Below are positions 1 through 4,742 of a stretch of 5,245 bases of DNA, piece by piece. The translations under genes and the position numbers were made by a program. Under the pieces are notes generated by a model that had not been told where the DNA came from, did not search any database, and saw only the letters and a program-made list of their open reading frames with translations. The stretch spans positions 1-5,245 of the forward strand of contig JARIEH010000087.1 in NCBI GenBank assembly GCA_029256865.1, written 5' to 3'. Each line of letters starts with the position of its first letter. Positions within the stretch are counted from its first letter, which is position 1. The DNA is from Psychrobacter sp. (GTDB lineage: Bacteria; Pseudomonadota; Gammaproteobacteria; Pseudomonadales; Moraxellaceae).

Positions 1-6
1 CTCCTT
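1..6 (-). promoter_or_regulatory. Probable ribosome-binding site of a leftward gene just outside the window
   Basis: Read on the minus strand, the first six bases are AAGGAG, a near-perfect Shine-Dalgarno sequence placed at the very end of the gap downstream of hemA. This suggests that another leftward gene starts a few bases beyond the left edge, possibly co-transcribed with hemA across a gap of about 160 bp. The start codon lies outside the window, so this rests on the motif and its position alone. Confidence 0.35.
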
Positions 7-162
7 GGTAATATTAAGTAAATATCCGTTAAATGAATGTCCGTTTGGTAACGCTGACAGCGCTGACCGTGATGGTTTGATACTAGCACTGAAAATGATG
101 CCTGACAATGGCTGAAAACCGTCACAACGACCCTAAGCAAACGCCTCATTCAATGGCGCTAT
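7..162. other. Non-coding gap downstream of hemA
   Basis: No convincing gene is present. It holds a short tandem repeat (CGCTGAC at 52-58 and 61-67) and several ATG triplets, but no reading frame with a ribosome-binding site or a recognisable product. No rho-independent terminator with a T-tract is visible on the minus strand, so hemA transcripts may continue into the next leftward gene. Confidence 0.5.
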
Positions 163-170
163 TTAGCGCC
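155..170 (-). other. Short perfect hairpin over the hemA stop codon
   Basis: The two arms GGCGCT (155-160) and AGCGCC (165-170) can form a 6-bp, GC-rich stem with a 4-base loop. The hemA stop codon (TAA, 165-163 on the minus strand) lies in the loop and at the base of one arm. No run of T follows on either strand, so this is not a standard intrinsic terminator. It could stabilise the mRNA 3' end, or be a chance product of the arginine codons that end the gene. Confidence 0.35.
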
Positions 171-1479
171 GACGATAAGCATCCTGTAACCCTGACACCA
201 CAAAATCTAACAGATCGCTGTCACCTTCACGGGCTGCCTTGCGCATCAGCTTCGAGGGAGCGTGAGTCAAAGTCTGGGTCAATCGCCGTGACAACTCAGT
301 GATGATGTCTTCGGCGCTGGCATCTTGTTGCCCAAGCTTGGCAATAGACTCGTGCAGCAGCTTATCCACTTGATCATGAGTGCGTATACGATACTGTTGA
401 ATATCACGGCCTACTTGCCGTACCTGAAAGTTACGCTCCATCTCAACGACCAGCTGACTGACCAGCAGTTCAGCATCGACAGCAGCTTGACGACGCTGTT
501 CAAGATTACCTGCGATGACATGTTGTAGATCATCGACCGAGTACAAATAAACGGCATCCATACGGCTGACATTGGAATCGATATCACGCGGCACTGCCAG
601 ATCTATTAGTAGCATTGGTTGATAGCGACGGCGTTTTAGCGCTTGTACCGTCATATTTTTATCAATCAATATATCCATACTGCCACTACAGCTACTGACG
701 ATATCGGCTTCTGCAAGTACTTGCGGTAAATCCTGTAGCGACCTGACCTCTACACTGCGATTAGGAAGACGTAACTCATCCGCTAACGCCTCAGCGCGCT
801 CAGGACTGCGGTTACAAATAATAATGCGACCCACACCCAGACCAGCAATGTGAGTGGCCACCAAGCGATTCATCTCGCCCGCAGCGACGATCAACAAGGT
901 GCGCTTGGGCATGTCATCAAAAATTTGGGTAGCCAGTTTGGCCGCTGCAAAGCCGAGCGATACGGCATGGGCGCCAACTTTGGTCTCGTTACGTACCCGT
1001 TTGGCGGCAGCAAATATCTGATCAACCACCCAACTTAGCTGACCACTAAATGCCTGTTCAACTTGTGCCAACTGTACCGATTGTTTGATTTGCCCAAGGA
1101 TTTGCGGCTCGCCAAGTATCATAGAGTCAAGGCCTGCAGCGACTCTGAGCCAATGGGTCAGCGCATGAGTATCACGATGGACATATAGAAAAGGCTCAAT
1201 CTCAGCACTAGGTAGCTGCTTAAAGTTGGCAAGCCAGGTTTTGATATGATTGACATGCGCTATCATTGCTGCGGTAGCCGAGGTTGTCGTTGGACTACTA
1301 GGCTCAGGCACTAAAGCGTATATTTCAGTGCGATTACAGGTCGACACAATCACGCTGCCGTCAGTGAAAGCTTTGAGCTCACCAAGTGCGGCGGCCACAT
1401 CATCGCCCACAAACGCCAGACGCTCACGCAAAGCGACTGGTGCGGTTTTGTGATTGACCCCAATGACCACTAATCTCAT
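163..1479 (-). CDS. hemA: Glutamyl-tRNA reductase (HemA)
   Basis: HemA reduces glutamyl-tRNA(Glu) with NADPH to glutamate-1-semialdehyde, the first committed step of tetrapyrrole (heme) synthesis by the C5 pathway, in the cytoplasm. From the ATG at 1479 the protein has 438 residues, slightly longer than the usual 415-430. The N-terminal catalytic domain shows GVNHKTAP (7-14) and STCNRTE (46-52), with C48 the expected nucleophile; GLDSMILGEPQILGQ (116-130) is the family signature. The NADPH-binding domain has AAGEM (199-203) and ICNRSPERA (221-229); the first glycine of the usual GAGE motif is alanine, which I recall from Acinetobacter HemA too. DLAVPRDI (293-300) follows, and a C-terminal dimerisation domain runs from about 320. 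A Ser/Thr/Pro-rich stretch (58-72) accounts for the extra length. An in-frame TTG at 1485 would add two residues, but ATG fits the family start better. No good Shine-Dalgarno is visible. The gene is divergent from the TPR gene. Confidence 0.97.
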   Translation of the reverse strand: MRLVVIGVNHKTAPVALRERLAFVGDDVAAALGELKAFTDGSVIVSTCNRTEIYALVPEPSSPTTTSATAAMIAHVNHIKTWLANFKQLPSAEIEPFLYVHRDTHALTHWLRVAAGLDSMILGEPQILGQIKQSVQLAQVEQAFSGQLSWVVDQIFAAAKRVRNETKVGAHAVSLGFAAAKLATQIFDDMPKRTLLIVAAGEMNRLVATHIAGLGVGRIIICNRSPERAEALADELRLPNRSVEVRSLQDLPQVLAEADIVSSCSGSMDILIDKNMTVQALKRRRYQPMLLIDLAVPRDIDSNVSRMDAVYLYSVDDLQHVIAGNLEQRRQAAVDAELLVSQLVVEMERNFQVRQVGRDIQQYRIRTHDQVDKLLHESIAKLGQQDASAEDIITELSRRLTQTLTHAPSKLMRKAAREGDSDLLDFVVSGLQDAYRRR

Positions 1480-1481
1480 TA

Positions 1482-1499
1482 TCAATAGACCATAAACAT
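1482..1499 (-). other. Possible mini-ORF directly upstream of hemA
   Basis: On the minus strand an ATG at 1499 opens a five-codon frame (M-F-M-V-Y) that stops at TGA 1484-1482, two bases before the hemA ATG at 1479. hemA lacks a clear Shine-Dalgarno, so termination at this TGA could help ribosomes restart at hemA. The mini-ORF itself has only a weak AAG purine patch upstream. In AT-rich leader DNA such a short frame can easily arise by chance. Confidence 0.2.
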
Positions 1500-1523
1500 A
1501 ACGCTTAGAGATATACTAGACAA

Positions 1524-1534
1524 TAGCAATGCTA
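1524..1534. repeat. Inverted repeat TAGCA-A-TGCTA, possible operator
   Basis: A perfect 5-bp inverted repeat with a single central base lies about 45 bp upstream of the hemA ATG, inside its likely leader. The same half-sites TAGCA and TGCTA form the core of the 20-bp palindrome at 1604-1623, with the centre one base longer. Sharing of half-sites suggests two binding sites for one dimeric regulator, although no regulator is encoded in the window. Confidence 0.35.
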
Positions 1535-1585
1535 CACATAAGCATACTATTATCGAACGTAAACCGGTGCATACCTAATATAACG

Positions 1586-1613
1586 TTATTAATTTGAATA
1601 GGTTATATAGCAA
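1586..1613 (-). promoter_or_regulatory. Candidate hemA promoter
   Basis: On the minus strand TTGCTA (1613-1608) is separated by 16 bases from TAATAA (1591-1586), a reasonable sigma-70-type pair. Transcription would start near 1579 and give a leader of about 100 bases for hemA. The -35 hexamer lies inside the 20-bp palindrome at 1604-1623, so a protein bound there would be expected to interfere with RNA polymerase. A weaker alternative pair closer to the gene is TTATGT (1541-1536) and TAGTAT (1518-1513), spacer 17. Confidence 0.35.
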
Positions 1614-1623
1614 TTGCTATATA
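1604..1623. repeat. 20-bp perfect palindrome, possible operator
   Basis: TATATAGCAATTGCTATATA reads the same on both strands over 20 bp with no mismatch, centred between 1613 and 1614. It lies in the divergent hemA/TPR intergenic region and covers the -35 box of the candidate hemA promoter. Its core TAGCAATTGCTA is echoed at 1524-1534, and a single TAGCA half-site sits at 1639-1643. Position and symmetry fit a binding site for a dimeric transcription factor; which factor cannot be told from the sequence. Confidence 0.5.
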
Positions 1624-1828
1624 TAAAACTGTTTATTATAGCATTTTTATGGGCTTTATTTAATACTTACCCAGTATCCGCTTGTATCTGGGCACTCAGA
1701 GCACAAATCAACCACCCTGCCTGTTTTTAGTTTGCAGCATTGATATTAATCATACCAGCCAGTAGTATTCACTATAGAACCTTATATCGGTTTTAGGTAA
1801 TATTCGCTGCAAGGTAACACGAGTACTA

Positions 1829-1858
1829 TTGTTAACTACCTTCATCCACTTTTATAAT
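1829..1858 (+). promoter_or_regulatory. Probable promoter of the TPR gene
   Basis: TTGTTA (1829-1834) and a consensus TATAAT (1853-1858) are separated by 18 bases, a good sigma-70-type promoter. Transcription would start near 1865, giving a leader of about 120 bases before the ATG at 1986. It is the best promoter match in the divergent intergenic region. It could also drive lolB and ispE, which follow on the same strand. Confidence 0.6.
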
Positions 1859-1976
1859 AAAGAATTATTTTAATAGGTAAATACCCCTATCTATGATTTG
1901 TTTTGGGTCATTGTCGCCATCAAAGCCCGCGCCATCACTTGCATATGACAGCCAACTTAGTATTCAAACTCTACTC

Positions 1977-1980
1977 AAGG
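1977..1980 (+). promoter_or_regulatory. Ribosome-binding site that decides the TPR gene start
   Basis: AAGG ends five bases before the ATG at 1986. The alternative in-frame ATG at 1893 is preceded by ATACCCCTATCT, which has no purine-rich site. Starting at 1986 also places a textbook signal peptide at the very N-terminus, whereas starting at 1893 would bury it 31 residues in. Confidence 0.65.
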
Positions 1981-1985
1981 TCATT

Positions 1986-3905
1986 ATGAGTCGTCTGCGC
2001 CAATACCGAAAGCTAACATTGATGATGGCCGCCTGTCTGTGCTTAGGGACTTCTGCTCATGCACACTCTGCTGATTTAAATAGGGACAGCGCTGAAAATG
2101 CTATTCATGATAGCAGCACCAGTTATATCAGATTTAAAAAAAAACCTGATAAGCTAAGAACATCAGCACTAGATTCCTTGCCTTCAGCTGAGCAAACCAC
2201 TGGTTTTAATAGAACTTCTCAGTCGGGCAATCTCTCTTCAGCCCACCTTAATCATGGAGATGAAACGGATAATATAGAAAGCTTGGCTCAAGCTGATGCC
2301 TTACAGCCAGAGCTAAATGAGCCGAGTTTATATGCATTGCTAGATGCTGAGTTTGCTGCAAATCGTGGTGACATCAACCGTGCGTTATCGCTTTATAAAC
2401 AGCAGTCATTTAAGGAAGATGCGACCGCAGTATTTGAGCGCGCACTGAGCTTATCGCTGCGTTATGAAGCCGTTGGATCCTCGCTGCAGTTTGCCAAAGC
2501 ATGGCAAGATCAAAATCCTGATCACGTGCCTGCTTGGTTTTATGTGGCGCATTTGGCACTGAAGGCTCATGACTATACCTTGGCGGGTGAGACCCTAAAC
2601 CGTATCTTGCTCTATGATCCACGTACTGACTTGAGTGAAATACTGATTGGTATTTACCCAACGACCGATAGCGATCAGCGTGAGCTACTAGAAGCTTTGC
2701 AGCCGATTAATAGTGAACAAAATGCCTCCTTATCTGTGTTAAAGGCCGGTTTACTTTATCAGTTTAATGAGCCAGAAGTCGCTCTGGTACATATCGACCG
2801 CGCCTTGATGCGCCAACCCGACTACGTGCCTTTTGTCACCCTAAAAGCGGATATCTTACGCAAAATAGAACCGGCAGACGCTGTCATAAACTATGTCAGT
2901 CAGGTGCGTCTGCGCAACCCAAACAGCAAGAGCTTATACTTATATGAGATTCGCTATCTGCTAGATTTAAAGCAAAGTAAAGCCGCATGGGAGCTGTTAC
3001 TAGATACGCATAATCGCTTTAGCGATGATACTGAGATCACGTTATTAGCCGCCTTAGTCAGTCTCGATATTGAAGAGTATCGTAGCGCAGACCAACTACT
3101 GAACATGCTAGCAAAAAAACGTGCTTATCTAAATCAAGCCTATTATTACCTAGGAATCAGTGCTGAGCGCCAGCAACGCTTTGATCAGGCCAAATCCTAC
3201 TTAAACGAGGTCATGCAAGAAGATTTAGTACTGGCAGCTCGCAGAAAAGTTGTCGATCTTGAGCTGTTAGCGGGAAACATCGATGCTGCCATAGCGACGT
3301 TAGAAAAGCTACGAAGGCAGTTCGAAGTTTTTGCGCCTGATGCTTACGTCTTACAAGCGGATATCTTATGGCAAAATAATGAGGCGGATCTGGCCCTAAG
3401 TTTATTGACTGGCGCCAGTCGTAAATACCCTGATAACGAAATGATATTGTCCGCACGTACGCAACTGCTTGATGATGTTAAAGACTATATCGTCAAACGT
3501 ACCTTACTCAATCACTTGCAAGCGCTAGACCCTAGCAACTTGTCTTATCAGCTCAGCTACGCGCAGCTGCTGTTGTCCAATGATCGTGACTCTGAGAGAG
3601 GCTTGGAGATTGCGCAAGCCGTCATTCAAATTCGCTACGATGATCCTCGTTATGACAATGAGTTACATCTACAAGCATTGAATGTCCTCGCCAGTAACGC
3701 TCTATCCAATGAGAACTATGATCAAGTTATAGAATACCTGCAGACACCTTATGAGGTGCTGCCCACATTACGCTCAGGCGTGCTGTTATTGCGTGCTTAC
3801 CAAGGCTTAGGAGATGATAATAAGGTCGAGGCACTCTTAGCCGATTTACAGCAACGCTTCTCCTTTGGACAACAAAATGTCAATGATCGTGTGCAACTCT
3901 ATTAA
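1986..3905 (+). CDS. lbcA: Exported TPR protein, likely LbcA orthologue (CtpA partner)
   Basis: The 639-residue product has a basic N-terminus (MSRLRQYRK), a hydrophobic core (10-20) and either a lipobox-like MAAC (14-17) or a type I site after AHA (24-26). A low-complexity Ser/Asn-rich linker spans about 28-108. From about 113 to the end it is nearly all helix pairs of the TPR type, for example 181-214, 249-279, 384-412 and 452-483; a repeated A-D-I-L motif at 289-292 and 459-462 is exactly 170 residues (5 x 34) apart, which fixes the repeat register. In Pseudomonas aeruginosa the gene between hemA and lolB (PA4667) encodes LbcA, an outer-membrane lipoprotein that binds the periplasmic protease CtpA and promotes breakdown of peptidoglycan cross-link hydrolases. 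The same place, orientation and architecture make orthology likely, but partner and function are inferred. No catalytic motif is visible. A start at 1893 would give 670 residues. Confidence 0.85.
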   Translation: MSRLRQYRKLTLMMAACLCLGTSAHAHSADLNRDSAENAIHDSSTSYIRFKKKPDKLRTSALDSLPSAEQTTGFNRTSQSGNLSSAHLNHGDETDNIESLAQADALQPELNEPSLYALLDAEFAANRGDINRALSLYKQQSFKEDATAVFERALSLSLRYEAVGSSLQFAKAWQDQNPDHVPAWFYVAHLALKAHDYTLAGETLNRILLYDPRTDLSEILIGIYPTTDSDQRELLEALQPINSEQNASLSVLKAGLLYQFNEPEVALVHIDRALMRQPDYVPFVTLKADILRKIEPADAVINYVSQVRLRNPNSKSLYLYEIRYLLDLKQSKAAWELLLDTHNRFSDDTEITLLAALVSLDIEEYRSADQLLNMLAKKRAYLNQAYYYLGISAERQQRFDQAKSYLNEVMQEDLVLAARRKVVDLELLAGNIDAAIATLEKLRRQFEVFAPDAYVLQADILWQNNEADLALSLLTGASRKYPDNEMILSARTQLLDDVKDYIVKRTLLNHLQALDPSNLSYQLSYAQLLLSNDRDSERGLEIAQAVIQIRYDDPRYDNELHLQALNVLASNALSNENYDQVIEYLQTPYEVLPTLRSGVLLLRAYQGLGDDNKVEALLADLQQRFSFGQQNVNDRVQLY

Positions 3906-4002
3906 GGGCTTTGCCTGACTTTATAATTTATAATATGGCTTATCGTCAATGACATTTTTTCTGCTGCATACCCTCACTATTCACGACGCTAATAAGTTTC
4001 TA

Positions 4003-4047
4003 ACAATAGGCGCTAATTGACGTAACAAATTGAGCGTAGGCTATTGT
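4003..4047 (+). other. Imperfect hairpin between the TPR gene and lolB
   Basis: ACAATAG (4003-4009) pairs perfectly with CTATTGT (4041-4047). Inside it CGCT (4011-4014) pairs with AGCG (4033-4036), and AATTG (4015-4019) pairs with CAAATT (4026-4031) with one bulged base. Together they form a bulged stem of about 16 bp around a 6-base loop. A T-run (4057-4061) follows only after nine bases, so it is a poor intrinsic terminator. It could be a weak attenuator, an mRNA-stabilising structure or a remnant of a repeat. The other 100 or so bases after the TPR stop are AT-rich and show nothing else clear. Confidence 0.4.
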
Positions 4048-4072
4048 CATTCACTGTTTTTAATTTTAAGTT
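4044..4072 (+). promoter_or_regulatory. Weak candidate lolB promoter
   Basis: TTGTCA (4044-4049), five of six matches to the -35 consensus, is followed after 17 bases by TAAGTT (4067-4072), a poor -10. Transcription would begin about 15 bases before the lolB ATG, with the ribosome-binding site still included. The TATAAT boxes at 3922-3927 and 3929-3934 are better -10 matches but lack a -35 at proper spacing. lolB may therefore have its own promoter, or may rely on read-through from the TPR gene. Confidence 0.25.
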
Positions 4073-4083
4073 TGTACATTTTT

Positions 4084-4087
4084 AGGA
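4084..4087 (+). promoter_or_regulatory. lolB ribosome-binding site
   Basis: AGGA lies seven bases before the ATG at 4095, a normal spacing. It supports that start over later in-frame ATG codons, and this start also yields a complete lipoprotein signal peptide. Confidence 0.7.
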
Positions 4088-4094
4088 AACCATC

Positions 4095-4730
4095 ATGCCA
4101 GCCTTCTTCACAACGTCACACCATAAATCTGCTAAATCAACCACACTCGCGACCCTTACTGCTGCACTGTTAATCACCTCTGGCTGTCAATCTTTGCAAG
4201 GTGCCAGTGCTACAACTGGCCCTTCGTCCATGGTAGCAGTACAAAAACTCAATACCTTCAATATCACTGGTAAAATCGGAGTGACCACTCCTGCCAATGG
4301 TACTACCAGCGCTGGTGCGCAAGGGGGTAGTGCATTTTATGCTTGGGGACAACAACAAGAGCGCTTCGCTATCGAGTTGATTGGCGCTCTAGGCATTGGT
4401 AAAACCAATATTGAATATGATGGTCAAACCGCAACCTTAATCAGCGAAAAAACAGGCATCTTAACCGCTGATAACCCCGAGACCTTGCTACAAAAAGCCA
4501 CCGGCTGGCAAGCGCCTATCTCGCAAATGCCCTACTGGATATCTGGACGCTCAGCCCCTTCAGACAGTGCGCCAAAGCTAGATGCGCAAGGCAGATTGAT
4601 CAGCTCGGTCAATGGTGAGTGGACGGCAAGCTTCACCTATAAAGGCGCAGATAAGCTCCCTGTTAAGATCAGCGCTGTGCAGCCCGCAGGCCACAAAGTC
4701 GTCATGACCATTAACCATCAAACCAGCTAA
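4095..4730 (+). CDS. lolB: Outer-membrane lipoprotein receptor LolB
   Basis: LolB is the last factor of the Lol pathway: it takes lipoproteins from the periplasmic carrier LolA and inserts them into the inner leaflet of the outer membrane, where it is itself anchored. The 211-residue product has a long, moderately basic N-region, a hydrophobic core (18-27) and the lipobox TSGC with C31 as the lipidated cysteine; Gln at the next position is compatible with outer-membrane sorting. The mature part shows family features: FNITGKIGV (55-63), the YAWGQQQERFAIELIGALGIGKTN region (82-105, as separate strands around a loop), and GWQAP with PYWISG (137-151). L99 in the GALG loop is in the place of the exposed leucine that E. 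coli LolB uses to push lipoproteins into the membrane; this alignment is by eye. Length is close to the family norm. The stop lies 12 bases before ispE, as in many gammaproteobacteria. The -3 residue of the lipobox is Thr, less common than Leu. Confidence 0.93.
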   Translation: MPAFFTTSHHKSAKSTTLATLTAALLITSGCQSLQGASATTGPSSMVAVQKLNTFNITGKIGVTTPANGTTSAGAQGGSAFYAWGQQQERFAIELIGALGIGKTNIEYDGQTATLISEKTGILTADNPETLLQKATGWQAPISQMPYWISGRSAPSDSAPKLDAQGRLISSVNGEWTASFTYKGADKLPVKISAVQPAGHKVVMTINHQTS

Positions 4731-4742
4731 TAAATATAATCC

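Larger units (their letters stand above)
1480..1985. other. Divergent intergenic region between hemA and the TPR gene
   Basis: About 500 bp of strongly AT-rich DNA, with no convincing gene, separate the two divergent starts. It must hold the promoters of both. I see a good rightward promoter near its right side, weaker leftward promoter candidates near its left side, a 20-bp perfect palindrome with a related shorter inverted repeat, and a small stem (CCCAG 1670-1674 with CTGGG 1688-1692) of no clear role. The last 93 bases are open in frame with the TPR gene from an ATG at 1893, but I read them as 5' leader. No tRNA, known riboswitch or mobile element was recognised. Confidence 0.7.

Noticed and set aside
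108..302. Rightward 64-codon open frame across the hemA 3' end
   Set aside because: Mostly antisense to hemA, no ribosome-binding site, and the composition looks like a frame shadow.
325..1453. Rightward open frames of 62-67 codons (325-528, 850-1038, 1250-1453)
   Set aside because: All lie antisense inside hemA, whose leftward frame has clear family motifs throughout.
1670..1692. Stem CCCAG / CTGGG in the intergenic region
   Set aside because: Only five base pairs with a 13-base loop and no T-tract; not enough for a terminator or a structured RNA.
7..1804. Shared 9-mer GGTAATATT at 7-15 and 1796-1804
   Set aside because: Short, AT-rich and with no further flanking identity; likely chance.
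3407..3420. 14-bp perfect palindrome GACTGGCGCCAGTC
   Set aside because: It lies inside TPR coding sequence, and one palindrome of this length in 5 kb is close to chance expectation.
2410..3456. Leftward open frames of 81-83 codons (2410-2661, 3211-3456)
   Set aside because: Antisense shadows inside the TPR gene with no start signal or recognisable product.
3911..3934. TTGCCT followed by TATAAT boxes just after the TPR stop
   Set aside because: The spacer is about 12 bases or less, or 14 to TAATAT at 3931-3936, too short for a normal sigma-70 promoter.
4170..4358. Leftward 62-codon open frame
   Set aside because: Antisense shadow of lolB.
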